64,000 bases of DNA, taken from Ryuthela nishihirai (taxonomy: Eukaryota > Arthropoda > Arachnida > Araneae > Heptathelidae). The DNA is taken from positions 1 through 64,000 of the forward strand of contig JAWZYU010000779.1 in the NCBI GenBank assembly GCA_038380435.1. The letters are read 5' to 3'. Made by a program: the position numbers and the translations under genes. How positions within the stretch are numbered: the stretch's first letter is position 1; each line of letters opens with the position of its first letter. Below, one piece after another: positions 41,233 to 53,470 of the stretch. The notes under the pieces were generated by a model that was given only the letters and a program-made list of their open reading frames with translations, was not told the origin of the DNA and searched no databases.

Positions 41233-41449
41233 CGAAGTGACCTAGACATTACCGGTTCTGTGGGGGGGGGGAGTCAAAGGACACATGGGGCACCCCCTTT
41301 TGAGAATACAAGCAAGGGTGATGGAATTCAAAAACTAATAAACTTGTGGACATTTAAAGAATTTTCCAAGAGAATTAAAAAAAAAAAATCTCTAAAACGA
41401 AGGGTAAAATGTTACCCTGCAATCGAAATCTCGTCTCATACTCTAGATT

Positions 41450-44400
41450 AGAGGGTCTCAACGTGGGGTACGCAATAAAATTTTAGAAGTACGCCGTGAG
41501 AACTCAAAAGTCGTAAGATCTAGTAACAAGTCTATTTCACTGATTACCCAGTAAATTGTTTATAATTTTTATAAGATTTGTTAAATTGTTTATGTCATTT
41601 TTTTGTGTTTATTGATATATGTAATTTAGGAATACAAAATTTAATGTATATATATATATGTAGGTTTTATTTTATTCCCATTGTTATTCTATAACTATTG
41701 TTTTATCTATCTATACAAGGGGTACGCCAGTTGCATACACATTTCCAGGGGGTACGTGAAGCATAAAAGGTTGAGAACCACTGATATATATGTTTTATTT
41801 TATTCCCATTGTTATACTATAACAATAGTTTTATCTATCTATACAAGGGGTAAACCAGTTACATACACATTTCCAGGGGGTACGTGAAGCAAAAAAGGTT
41901 GAGAACCACTGATATATATGTTTTATTTTATTCCCATTGTTATACTATAACAATAGTTTTATCTATCTATGCAAGGGGTACGCCAGTTACATACACATTT
42001 CCAGGGGGTACGTGAAGCATAAAAGGTTGAGAACCACTGATATATATGTTTTATTTTATTCCCATTGTTATACTATAACAATAGTTTTATTTATCTATAC
42101 AACGGGTACGCCAGTTACATACACATTTCCAGGGGGTACGTGAAGCATAAAAGGTTGAGAACCACTGATATATATGTTTTATTTTATTCCCATTGTTATA
42201 CTATAACAATAGTTTTATCTATCTATGCAAGGGGTACGCCAATTACATACACATTTCCAGGGGGTACGTGAAGCAAAAAAGGTTGAGAACCACTGATATA
42301 TATGTTTTATTTTATTCCCATTGTTATACTATAACAATAGTTTTATCTATCTATACAAGGGGTAAACCAGTTACATACACATTTCCAGGGGGTACGTGAA
42401 GCAAAAAAGGTTGAGAACCACTGATATATATGTTTTATTTTATTCCCATTGTTATACTATAACAATAGTTTTATCTATCTATGCAAGGGGTACGCCAGTT
42501 ACATACACATTTCCAGGGGGTACGTGAAGCATAAAAGGTTGAGAACCACTGATATATATGTTTTATTTTATTCCCATTGTTATACTATAACAATAGTTTT
42601 ATCTATCTATGCAAGGGGTACGCCAGTTACATACACATTTCCAGGGGGTACGTGAAGCAAAAAAGGTTGAGAACCACTGATATATATGTTTTATTTTATT
42701 CCCATTGTTATACTATAACAATAGTTTTATCTATCTATACAAGGGGTAAACCAGTTACATACACATTTCCAGGGGGTACGTGAAGCATAAAAGGTTGAGA
42801 ACCACTGATATATATGTTTTATTTTATTCCCATTGTTATACTATAACAATAGTTTTATCTATCTATGCAAGGGGTACGCCAGTTACATACACATTTCCAG
42901 GGGGTACGTGAAGCAAAAAAGGTTGAGAACCACTGATATATATGTTTTATTTTATTCCCATTGTTATACTATAACAATAGTTTTATCTATCTATGCAAGG
43001 GGTACGCCAGTTACATACACATTTCCAGGGGGTACGTGAAGCATAAAAGGTTGAGAACCACTGATATATATGTTTTATTTTATTCCCATTGTTATACTAT
43101 AACAATAGTTTTATCTATCTATGCAAGGGGTACGCCAGTTACATACACATTTCCAGGGGGTACGTGAAGCAAAAAAGGTTGAGAACCACTGATATATATG
43201 TTTTATTTTATTCCCATTGTTATACTATAACAATAGTTTTATCTATCTATACAAGGGGTAAACCAGTTACATACACATTTCCAGGGGGTACGTGAAGCAT
43301 AAAAGGTTGAGAACCACTGATATATATGTTTTATTTTATTCCCATTGTTATACTATAACAATAGTTTTATCTATCTATGCAAGGGGTACGCCAGTTACAT
43401 ACACATTTCCAGGGGGTACGTGAAGCAAAAAAGGTTGAGAACCACTGATATATATGTTTTATTTTATTCCCATTGTTATACTATAACAATAGTTTTATCT
43501 ATCTATACAAGGGGTAAACCAGTTACATACACATTTCCAGGGGGTACGTGAAGCATAAAAGGTTGAGAACCACTGATATATATGCTTTATTTTATTCCCA
43601 TTGTTATACTATAACTATAGTTTTATCTATCTATACAAGGGGTACGCCAGTTACACACACATTTCCAGGGGGTACGTGAAGCATAAAAGATTGAGAACCA
43701 CTGATATATATGTTTTATTCCCATTGTTATACTATAACTATATTTTTATATATCTATACAAGGGGTACGCCAGTTACATACACATTTCCAGGGGGTACGT
43801 GAAGCATAAAAGGTTGAGAACCACTGATATATATGCTTTATTTTATTCCCATTGTTATACTATAACTATAGTTTTATCTATCTATGCAAGGGGTACGCCA
43901 GTTACATACACATTTCCAGGGGGTACGTGAAGCATAAAAGGTTGAGAACCACTGATATATATGCTTTATTTTATTCCCATTGTTATACTATAACTATAGT
44001 TTTATCTATCTATACAAGGGGTACGCCAGTTACATACACATTTCCAGGGGGTACGTGAAGCATAAAAGGTTGAGAACCACTGATATATATGCTTTATTTT
44101 ATTCCCATTGTTATACTATAACTATAGTTTTATCTATCTATACAAGGGGTACGCCAGTTACATACACATTTCCAGGGGGAACGTGAAGCATAAAAGGTTG
44201 AGAACCACTGATATATATGTTTTATTTTATTCCCATTGTTATACTATAACTATAGTTTTATCTATCTATACAAGGGGTACGCCAGTTACATACACATTTC
44301 CAGGGGGTACGTGAAGCATAAAATGTTGAGAACCACTGATATATATCATTTATTTTATTCCCATTGTTATACTATAACTATAGTTTTATCTATCTATACA

Positions 44401-45233
44401 AGGGGTACGCCAGTTGCATACACATTTCCAGGGGGTACGTGAAGCATAAAAGGTTGAGAACCACTGATATATATGTTTTATTTTATTCCCATTGTTATAC
44501 TATAACTATAGTTTTATCTATCTATACAAGGGGTACGCCAGTTACATACACATTTCCAGGGGGTACGTGAGGCATAAAAGGTTGAGAACCACTGATATAT
44601 ATGTTTTATTTTATTCCCATTGTTATACTATAACTATAGTTTTATCTATCTATACAAGGGGTACGCCAGTTACATACACATTTCCAGGGGGTACGTGAAG
44701 CATAAAAGGTTGAGAACCACTGATATATATGTTTTATTTTATTCCCATTGTTATACTATAACTATAGTTTTATCTATCTACGCAAGGGGTACGGCAGTTA
44801 CATACACATTTCCAGGGGGTACGTGAAGCATAAAAGGTTGAGAACCACTGATATATATGTTTTATTTTATTCCCATTGTTATACTATAACTATAGTTTTA
44901 TATATCTATACAAGGGGTACGCCAGTTACATACACATTTCCAGGGGGTACGTGAAGCATAAAAGGTTGAGAACCACTGATATATATGTTTTATTTTATTC
45001 CCATTGTTATACTATAACTATAGTTTTATCTATCTATACAAGGGGTACGCCAGTTACATACACATTTCCAGGGGGTACGTGAAGCATAAAAGGTTGAGAA
45101 CCACTGATATATATGTTTTATTTTATTCCCATTGTTATACTATAACTATAGTTTTATCTATCTATACAAGGGGTACGCCAGTTACATACACATTTCCAGG
45201 GGGTACGTGAAGCATAAAAGGTTGAGAATCACT
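41450..45233. mobile_element. hAT-like element expanded by a 128-bp array
   Basis: The left end AGAGGGTCTCAACGTGGGG and the right end GGTTGAGAATCACT are imperfect inverted repeats (10 of 13 bases) of the CAGTGGTTCTCAACC type common in hAT elements. Imperfect duplications of ACTCTA lie outside. Nearly the whole interior is a tandem array. Confidence 0.65.
41650..45230 (+). repeat. 128-bp tandem array, 28 units
   Basis: The landmark TTTTATTTTATTCCCATTG recurs every 128 bp from 41665 to 45116, with one 5-bp deletion near 43710. Each unit contains GGTTGAGAACCACTG, itself a hAT-type end. Early units carry ACAATAG and later ones ACTATAG. GGTAAACC and AAAAAAGG variants are interleaved in the first half. 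The 68-codon frames here are repeat by-products. Confidence 0.96.
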
Positions 45234-45240
45234 ACTCTAA

Positions 45241-46012
45241 TCTCTGTTTAGGAATCTAGTCTCAATTTAGTCCTGGCTATATTTTAGAGGTTATACTCGA
45301 CTCTGAAAGTGATTCGGAACGGCTCTGACATTATTTTAAAAAGCAAAATGCTAAAAAGACAGTTAAAAATAAACATTTGAATGACGAGCTAAAAGCAATT
45401 TTTTTAATATACCTTATTTTAAAATGGCGAAACTCGTACATTTAGAACATTTTACGTTTCATCGAAAGAGTGATAACGAATTATTAAAAGCAATTCACAC
45501 TAATGCATAACTTTAATAACCGCCACGAGATGGCGCCACCAATCCCAAATAGAAACCTCGTTGATTCTTCACCTGAACAGGTGAGCACAGCATGCTTGAG
45601 AGCCGCTCCATGTCGGACTTCAGCCACACTTCCATTGTTCCGTCCGTGGCGGCCCATCCTCCGGCATACACAACCACACACCATCACTCGTCGCGCGGTG
45701 GAGGAAGGTGGGGATGTGAATGCACCACGTGACCTTGACACTGTTCCCCGCGCCAACAACCTGTCTGTCACAGGTCACACACACTGCACACTCTGGACAC
45801 GAAAACAAAAAGCAAAAAGGCTCGGGAATCCGATTGTTATCATGCTATTTGGTGTGTTGGGGAGAACCTCGGAAAGAATGCAGCTTTCTCACGTGACTGC
45901 TAAATGAAAAGGATGGTCGGTTCAATGAAGACTTGCAAAATCTGTTCGTTCTTCCAAAGGTCAGAGTTCGACTGACCACTGTATTTCTTCTGTTTCTTTT
46001 TGGCCCCTTAAT
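45241..46012. other. Unassigned stretch with a CTCF-like site
   Basis: No conserved gene is recognised. CCACGAGATGGCGC at 45523-45536 fits the CTCF consensus at 13 of 14 positions. GC content rises at about 45520-45830. Confidence 0.5.
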
Positions 46013-46055
46013 CCTGTCAGACCTCTGTGGCAAGCAGCTGCTTGAGGGGGTATTT
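46013..46055 (+). mobile_element. SINE-B tail fragment
   Basis: The last 43 bp or so of SINE-B, directly before a full copy. Confidence 0.75.
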
Positions 46056-46063
46056 ATTTTCAC

Positions 46064-46272
46064 AGCCGTCCCATGGCCGAGTGGTTAGCGCGCTTGGCTA
46101 CTGATCCAAGGGACCTGGGTTCGAGCCCCGGGTAAGGCATGGATGTTATGTGTCGTTTTTCTGCTGAAGTCCTGCCATCCTCACAGATCTTCTACTCTGG
46201 CATATAAACTGACAGGCTCCTGTCAGACCTCTGTGGCAAGCAGCTGCTTGAAGGGTTATTTATTATTTTTTT
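46064..46272 (+). mobile_element. SINE-B copy
   Basis: Complete head (GCCGTCCCATGGCCGAGTGG, B box GGTTCGAGCCC) and body; tail (TTATT)n-like. Confidence 0.92.
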
Positions 46273-46320
46273 TATTTAATCCTGAAAGCATGTCTTGTGT
46301 CATCTCTTCATTTCACGGTA

Positions 46321-46527
46321 CAGTCGCTCAAAAAAAGTATCCGAACACTACGGTTGATTACAGTTTTCAGGAAAAATATCTGGCAACGTTGAATTAGATG
46401 ACTAATTTCTAACACCTCACGTGACGCAAAGGTTGCCAGATGACTAATTTCTAAAAAAATCGTTGCCCGATATTTTTTCTGAATTCTGTAATCAACCATA
46501 GTGTTCGGATATTTGTTTGAGCGACTG
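46321..46527. mobile_element. Tc1-like MITE, complete
   Basis: 207 bp. It starts CAGTCGCTCAAAAAAAGTAT and ends with its complement GAGCGACTG, with TA on both sides (46319-46320, 46528-46529). The arms are about 90 bp long around a short centre (CACCTCACGTGACG), so the RNA would fold into a hairpin. Confidence 0.92.
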
Positions 46528-46900
46528 TATGTAGTTAAAATTATGAAAGCGTTATTATCTAGCTCTATATCTCATTGTACTTCCAAAATAAGTGTTTTTT
46601 AATGAAAATTCTCAACCAAGCCAATGAATCATTTAATTTCTACAATAGATTATGGAACACTTGAAATGCTAACAACAGCAGCGCTAAACAAAAATTTGCC
46701 AGATGAATCAATTAAGATTTGAATAAAGCGTATTTTTAAACCATTTAGTAGAGGAATTTGTACTGTACGCGAAGGTTTCCAGATCACTAATTTCTAAAAA
46801 TATCGTTGCCAGATATTTTTGCTGAATTCTGCAATCAACCATAGTGTTCGGATATTTTTTAATATATATATAATGCGTATGAATATATAATGCAATGAAT

Positions 46901-47525
46901 ATGGAGCGTGCGCAATTACCGTTTACAGCAAACTGGAGCGGTTGCGGTTAATGTTCACAGCACATTGGATCGTGTGAGCTCACAAAGATCTGGATCGTGT
47001 GGACTCACTCACGGAAATATTGAGCGTGTGCAGTTACCGTTCACAGCAAACTGGAGTGGTTGCGGTTAATGTTCACAGCACATTGGATCGTGTGAGCTCA
47101 CAAAGACCTGGATCGTGTGGGCTCACTCACGGAAATATTGAGCGTGTGCAGTTACCGTTCACATCAAGCTGGAGCGGTTGCGGTTAATGTTCACAGCACA
47201 TTGGATCTTGTGAGCTCACAAAGACCTGGATCGTGTGGGCTCACTCACGGAAATATTGAGCGTGTGCAGTTACCGTTTACAGCAAACTGGAGCGGTTGCG
47301 TTTAATGTTCACAGCACATTGGATCGTGTGAGCTCTCAAAGACCTGGATCGTGTGGGCTCACTCACGGAAATATTGAGCGTGTGCAGTTACCGTTTACAG
47401 CAAACTGGAACGGTTGCGGTTAATGTTCACAGCACATTGGATCGTGTGAGCTCTCAAAGACCTGGATCGTGTGGGCTCACTCACGGAAATATTGAGCGTG
47501 TGCAGTTACTGTTCACAGCAAACTG
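46901..47525 (+). repeat. 118-bp satellite in copy 2
   Basis: About five units of the same 118-bp sequence as at 19021, all of the long type. Confidence 0.94.
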
Positions 47526-47573
47526 GAGCGTGTGCAATAACTGCACACGCTCCAGTTTGCTGTGAACGGTAAC
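47505..47573. repeat. 69-nt palindrome of copy 2
   Basis: 32-nt arms (one mismatch) around ATAAC. It sits in the same position relative to the satellite as the palindrome at 21021-21089. Confidence 0.92.
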
Positions 47574-47712
47574 TGGAGCGTGTACAGTTGCTGTACACAC
47601 TCCAGATATTCTTTCTGAATTCGGTAATCACGTGACACGAAGGTTGCCAGATCACTAATTTCTAAAAAAAATCGTTGCCCGATATTTTTTCTGAATTCTG
47701 CAATAAACCATA

Positions 47713-47820
47713 AAAAAATAAATACCCCCTCAAGCGGCTGCTTGCCACAGAGATCTGACAGGAGCCTGTCAGTTTATATGCCATAGTAGAAGGTCTGAGA
47801 GGATGACAGGACCTCAGCAG
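47713..47820 (-). mobile_element. 5'-truncated SINE-B inside the Tc1-like end
   Basis: Tail and body up to CAGCAG. It splits the inverted repeat between ACCATA and TAGTGTTCG, with a possible TA or ATA duplication. Confidence 0.85.
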
Positions 47821-47851
47821 TAGTGTTCGAATGCTTTTTTGAGCGATTGTA

Positions 47852-47886
47852 CCCAAGAACGCTAACCACTCGTCCACGGGAAGGCC
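47852..47886 (-). mobile_element. SINE-B head fragment
   Basis: The complement of the SINE-B start (GCTAACCACTCGTCCACGGG) lies immediately after the Tc1-like end. Confidence 0.7.
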
Positions 47887-47924
47887 AGGGTAGTTATCAG
47901 CCTAACTCCATTTTCCTTCGGGAG

Positions 47925-48640
47925 GATTCATGGCGCTTCGCCAAGGCTCTTCAAGCTCACAATCCGTAGTTCCCAGGTTCGAGTCAAACCAATGCCAGCG
48001 TTCAGATTTATCTCCGCCAAACACCCCGTCCTGCCCATGGTCAGTAAGGAATAACGATGGGCTTGGAAAAGCCGCCGTCCGTCTGATGGGACGTCAAGCC
48101 GTGGCTCCGTGTGCGGGAGAGACGTACCCTGTGCACGTTAAAGAACACGCTGGATGGCCTTGACGGGAGGCTACCATCTGTCTCCTAACAGCTGTTCCAG
48201 TGGGTCCCCTACCCCATCCTTCTCTGAATCTTCAGGATCCTTGTGACCTGGCCATTTAGCCCGTGGTGTGTAAAAAAGTGCCACTCAGAGGTAAAACAAC
48301 CCACGTTAAAGAACACGCTGGATGGCCTTGACGAGAGGCTACCATCTGTCTCCCAACAGCTGTTCCAGTGGGTCCCCTCCCCCAACCTTCTCTGAACCTT
48401 CGGGGTCCTTGTGACCTGGACATTTAGCCCATGGTGTGCAAAAAAGTGCCGCTCAGAGGTAAAACAACCCAACCTTAAAGAACACGCTGGATGGCCTTGA
48501 CGGGAGACTACCATCTGTTCCCAACAGCTGTTCCAGTGGGTCCCCTCCCCCAACTTTCTCTGAACCTTCGGGGTCCTTGTAACCTGGCCATTTAGCGCGT
48601 GGTGTGTAAAAAAAAGTGCCACTCAGAGGTAAAACAACCC
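47925..48640 (+). mobile_element. SINE-A with three tails
   Basis: A diverged head (47925-48000) leads to a full body, then extra tails at about 48303-48470 and 48471-48640. The tails differ from one another, so they are not a fresh duplication. Confidence 0.88.
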
Positions 48641-49616
48641 ACAAAAAAAAACACTCCTTTTTTTGCCTCAAAATACACCTCAAAACACGATTTTGAACAA
48701 TTTCAATAATCTTTATATATTACACATTTCTTCGATTAATTTTCTTGATTTAAGAAATTAAATTTCACAGAAAGTAAGCAGGAAAAAAAAAAATTAGTTT
48801 CTCTTCAAACTCCCCAAAACACACACACAAAAAATCCACGAATATTTTCCGTTTGCAATCATTATTCCAATATCCTTTAGAAGAAAAGAACAAGCTTCTA
48901 TTTTTTTTCCCTTATGCCAAATCCTAGTTTGCTACTACTCCCTTTAAAGCTGCCATTGCCATTGTTTGCCCCCACGCAAAACACTGGCAACCTGCCCATT
49001 ACGAAAGATAAGTGCGTCGAAGATGGATCTCCGTGATTGCCGCTCTTACACGAGAGAATCTTCCTGCCTCTAAGAGCACCACTTCCGTGGGGAATGGATG
49101 CAGAGAGAGATTCTCCCCAACCCTGATACCGCAGGTCGCCCAATTGAGGAAGATCCGAGCAAATCCTTTTTCTATCAGATTCCGTTTCTGAAACCATTTA
49201 CCAGAATAACGAATAACCTTACTGACAGAGTAGAGGGCAAGTCCTTTTGAACTTCTGCGGGGGGAAGGAAAATAAACAAATGGTCGCAAGATTCATGAGA
49301 GAATGCAACGCTAAAAATAGAAGCTCTCTTGTTTTTTATTGCTTGTTGAGTTTTGAATAATGCGACATGGTTTGGTAGAATAGCTGAATTGTAAAATATA
49401 AATAAACTGTTGCTGAAGCAATGAACTAGTGACGTCACTTCCTTCTGTTGAACGAGGCTAAAGGGATGTTTCATGTTAGGTTTGAGTGAGCTGGGAATCT
49501 TGGAACACAATCGAAGAATGACTTTTTCGAGATAGAGGTGTTCAGGAACTAAAAATAGTCGTAAAGAAAATTTGTAGATGGACTGGTTCTCGTAAATCGG
49601 CAGTTGTTGGATGCAA
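48641..49616. other. Unassigned stretch
   Basis: No conserved gene is recognised. A long minus-strand frame crossing from the SINE at 49641 into this stretch (49175-50071) is mostly SINE sequence and not a gene. A TGACGTCA site is at 49430-49437. Confidence 0.5.
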
Positions 49617-50034
49617 TTGGGTTGTTTTACCTCTGAGCGGCGGGGCGGGGCGGAGCGGGGGTGGCTCAGTCGGTAGCGCGCCAGGCTCGTAATCTGTAAT
49701 TCCCAGGTTCGAGTCCCAGCTGGGTCAGCGTTGAGATTTTTCTCCGCAAAATTCCCCGCCCTGCCCACGGTCAGTAGGGGACACCGATGGGCTTGGATAA
49801 GGCCGCCGTCCGTCGGATGGGACGTTAAGCCGTGGCCCCGTGTGCGGGAGAGCCATACCCTGTGCACGTTCAAGAACACACTAGATGGCCTTGACGGGAG
49901 GCTACCATCTCTCTCCCAACAGCTGTTCCAGTGGGTCCCCTCCCCCAACCTTCTCTGAGCCTTCGGGGTCCTTGTGACCTGGCCATTTAGCCCATGGTGT
50001 GCAAAAAAGTGCCGCTCAGAGGTAAAACAACCCA
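49617..50034. mobile_element. SINE-A copy with an inverted tail stub
   Basis: A 24-bp minus-strand tail end (49617-49640) is followed by a complete plus-strand SINE-A (49641-50034). Confidence 0.88.
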
Positions 50035-50512
50035 ACAACCCAGCTGGGTCAACGTTGAGATTTATCTCCAAAATTCCCCGCTCTGCCCACGGTCAGTAGG
50101 AGACATCGATGGGCTTGGAAAGGCCGCCGTCCGTCGGATGGGACGTTAAGCCGTGGTCCGTGTGCGGGTTGGATTGGGTTGTTTTACCTCTGAACGACAC
50201 TTTTTTGCACACCATAGGCTAAATGGCCAGGTCACATGGACCCCGAAGACTCAAAGAAGGTTGGGGGAGGGGACCCACTGGAATAGCTGTTGGGGGACAG
50301 ATGGTGGCCTCCCGTCAAGGCCATCCAGCGTGTTCTTTAACGTGCACAGGGTATGGATCTCCCGCACACGGGGCCACGGCTTAACGTCCCATTCGACGGA
50401 CGGTGACCTTTCCAAGCCCATCGGTGTCTCCTACTGACCGTGGGCAGGGCGGGGAATTTTGATGAGATAAATCTCAACGCTGACCCAGCTGGGACTCGAA
50501 CCTGGGAACTGC
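50035..50512. mobile_element. Second copy of the SINE-in-SINE structure
   Basis: A plus-strand body fragment (50035-50166) breaks at the same GTGTGCGGG position as at 24782 and leads into a minus-strand SINE-A (50167-50512). Both loci share the deletion in ATCTCCAAAATTCCCCGCTC, so they derive from one composite. Confidence 0.88.
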
Positions 50513-50830
50513 AGCTGCATCCCCGTCCGTTGGATGCAGCATAACAACTAGCCGTTCTTGCTACCTGTGTAAGATTATTTTTTAACGCCCTGACATTTTG
50601 ATGAAAATAAGGCAACGAATCAGATATGAAACCGTTTTATAAATAATGCAAATAAAAAAGGCTCGAATATTGTTTCATCTAATTTCAATGTATGCATGGA
50701 TGCACATTTATCAGCAAGCAAAAGTCATGACTGACAGAGCTCCCTCTAGTGAGATTCGGCATTAATTTTCCTTAGAATTTTTTTTTTTTTTTTTTTAATT
50801 TTGTGTCCCCTTTAATTACCCTGTGCTCGG
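50513..50830. other. AT-rich stretch, no recognised gene
   Basis: It contains a T run (50780-50797) and a CTCF-like core CCCTCTAGTGAG at 50742-50753. Nothing else is seen. Confidence 0.5.
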
Positions 50831-51552
50831 GTTGGGTTGTTTCACCTCTGAGCGGCACTTTTTTGCACACCATGGGCTAAATGGCCAGGTCACATGGACC
50901 CCGAAGGCTCAGAGAAGGTTGGGGGAGGGGACCCACTGGAACAGCTGTTGGGAGACAGATGGTAGCCTCCCGTCAAGGCCATCCAGCGTGTTCTTTAACG
51001 TTGGGTTGTTTTACCTCTGAGCGGCACTTTATTGCACACCATGGGCTAAATGGCCAGGTCACAAAGACCCCAAAGGCTCAGAGAAGTTTGGGGGAGGGGA
51101 TCCACTGGAACAACTGTTGGGAGACAGAAGGTAGCCTCCCGTCAAGGCCATCCAGCGTGTTCTTTAACGTTGGGTTGTTTTACCACTGAGCGGCACTTTT
51201 TTGCACACCATGGGCTAAATGGCCAGGTCACATGAACCCCGAAGGCTCAGAGAAGGTTGGGGGAGGGGACCCACTGGAACAGCTGTTGGGAGACAGATGG
51301 TAGCCTCCCGTCAAGGCCATCCAGTGTGTTCTTTGACGTGCACAAGGTATGGCTCTCCCGCACACGGGGCCACGGCTTAACGTCCCATCCGACGGACGGC
51401 GGCCTTTCCAAGCCCATCGGTGGAAAGCTGACTGTGGGCAGGGCGGGGAATTTTGCGGAGATAAATCTCAACGCTGACCCAGCTGGGACTCGAACCTGGG
51501 AACTACAGATTACGAGCCTGGCGCGCTACCGACTGAGCCACCCCCGCCCCCA
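50831..51552 (-). mobile_element. SINE-A with three tails inside one target duplication
   Basis: CTGTGCTCGG flanks it at 50821-50830 and 51553-51562. Inside are three tails (junctions near 51000 and 51170) and one head. The perfect duplication shows it is a single insertion. Confidence 0.94.
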
Positions 51553-51712
51553 CTGTGCTCGGAATAATTTTGTGATCTGTAATCATTTAAATTTTGTTTT
51601 TAAATCACTTAATTTTCAAGATCATTGTTTAATAGTTTTATTGAAGTTTTATGTTTTATATTAATGTTTTTTCTATTGGTTCTAGATTCTCATTGGTTTG
51701 TTCAAATGAATT

Positions 51713-51980
51713 GGGCTGTTTTACCTCTGAGCGGCACTTTTTTTACACACAATGGGCTAAATGGCCAGGTCACAAGGACCCCGAGTCCTCAGGAAGATTC
51801 CCACTGGACAGCTGTTAAGAGACAGATGATCCCATCAAGGCCATCCAGAGTGTTCTTTAACGTGCACAGAACATGGTCCTCCCGCACACGGGACTACGTC
51901 ATAATGTCCCAATCAAAGGATGGCAGTCTTTCCAAGCCCATCGCGTACCCTATTGACCGTGGGCATAAATCTCAATGCTA
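51713..51980 (-). mobile_element. Degenerate SINE-A
   Basis: Tail and central domain are recognisable with several deletions; the head is missing. Confidence 0.75.
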
Positions 51981-52850
51981 GGTTGGGCTTGGAAAGGCTG
52001 CCGTCCGTCGGATGGGACGTTAAGCCGTGGCCTGTGTGCAGTATAGCCATACCTTGTGCACGTTAAAGAACACACTGGATGGCTTTGACGGGATGCTATC
52101 ATCTGTCTCCCAACAGCTGTTCTAGTGGGTCCCTTCCCCCAGCCTTCTCTGAGCCTTCGGGGTCCTTGTGACCGGGGGCGGGGGTGGCTCAGTCGGTAGC
52201 GCGCCAGGCTCGTAATCTGTAGTTCCCAGGTTCGAGTCCCAGCTGCGTCAGCATTGAGATTTATCTCGCAAAATTCCCCGCCCTGCCCACGGTCAGTAGG
52301 GGACACTGATGGGCTTGGAAAGGCCGCCGTCCCTCGGATGGGACGTTAAGCCGTGGCCTTTGTGCAGTATAGCCATACCTTGTGCACGTTAAAGAACACA
52401 CTGGATGGCCTTGACGGGATGCTATCATCTGTCTCCCAACAGCTGTTCTAGTGGGTCCCTTCCCCCAGCCTTCTCTGAGCCTTCGGGGTCCTTGTGACCG
52501 GGGGCGGGGGTGGCTCAGTCGGTAGCGCGCCAGGCTCGTAATCTGTAGTTCCAAGGTTCGAGTCCCAGCTGGGTCAACGTTGAGATTTATCTCGCAAAAT
52601 TCCCCGCCCTGCCCACGGTCAGTAGGGGACACCGATGGGCTTGGAAAGGCCGCCGTCCCTCGGATGGGACGTTAAGCCGTGGCCCCGTGTGAACACGCTG
52701 GATGGCCTTGACGGGAGGCTATCATCTGTCTCTCAACAGCTGTTCCAGTGGGTCCCCTCCCCCAGCCTTCTCTGAGCCTTCGGGGTCCTTGTGACCCTGG
52801 CCATTTAGCCCATGGTGTGCAAAAAAGTGCCTCTTAGAGGTAAAATCAAC
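51981..52850 (+). repeat. 326-bp SINE-A-derived tandem array
   Basis: A headless unit (51981-52174) is followed by two units starting at 52175 and 52501, each beginning GGGGCGGGGGTGGCTC. The first junctions cut the tail at CTTGTGACCG. Only the last unit has a complete tail. Confidence 0.9.
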
Positions 52851-53401
52851 TCAAATCAACTCAATGCTAGGTGGGACTCGAATCATGGGGCGCAACTGAC
52901 TAGTCCAACCTCCACCCCCTATAAAATAAAGGACAAAAAAGAAAAAGCATGTGAACACACGATCTTTCATTTTTAATGAAAATAAAATCCATAATAAATT
53001 GATCATTCGATAAATCCATATGAAAAATGCAGTCTCAAATATATATCACACAAACATGCTCTTATCAGAGAAGTCTGATAAGAGCATGTTTGTATAAAAT
53101 AGACATAGATTAGGTCTGTAAGGGGGAGACCTCAAACAGAAAGAAAACCCCACGAAACAGATATCTATGCTTTATCAGAGGCTCTTCAGTTAAAAATTAT
53201 GCTTTACTAAACCTGTTATTGTTGTATCTAATACAAAAAAAAAATTAACAAGTGTCTAAATCGGAGGCCCCATTTGAGCTCAAGGCTCTTGCCACCCTTC
53301 TGATATGCTCTGAAGATTCATAGAGAACAATTCTAAAATTTAATTCAAAAAATTTAAAATGCCTTTTTTTTTTCCAATGCGCTCTAAAAAAACTACTTCA
53401 C
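52851..53401. other. AT-rich stretch, no recognised gene
   Basis: A short inverted repeat (AACATGCTCTTATCAGA and TCTGATAAGAGCATGTT, 53053-53092) is the only structure I can name. Confidence 0.5.
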
Positions 53402-53470
53402 TAATTCTAAAAATAATCGTTGCCAGATATTTTTTCTGAATTCTGTCATCAACCATAGTGTTCGGATACC
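53402..53470. mobile_element. Tc1-like MITE fragment
   Basis: Part of the right inverted repeat (TCGTTGCCAGATATTTTTTC to GTGTTCGGATA). It is followed by a short TATAATAGCG repeat at about 53473-53535. Confidence 0.8.

Larger units (their letters stand above)
46764..47849. mobile_element. Tc1-like composite carrying a satellite (copy 2)
   Basis: It has the same order as copy 1 from the inner inverted repeat on: inverted repeat, linker AATATATATATAATGCGTATG, satellite, 69-nt palindrome, terminal inverted repeat ending at TA (47850-47851). The outer left inverted repeat is missing. A SINE-B fragment interrupts the right end. Confidence 0.88.

Noticed and set aside
41681..45210. Repeated 68-codon frames.
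   Set aside because: By-products of the 128-bp tandem repeat, cycling through frames.
45484..45907. Two overlapping frames in the GC-richer island.
   Set aside because: No domain or homology that I can recognise; opposite frames overlap fully.
49175..50071. 298-codon minus-strand frame.
   Set aside because: The first two thirds is SINE-A sequence and the rest has no recognisable family.
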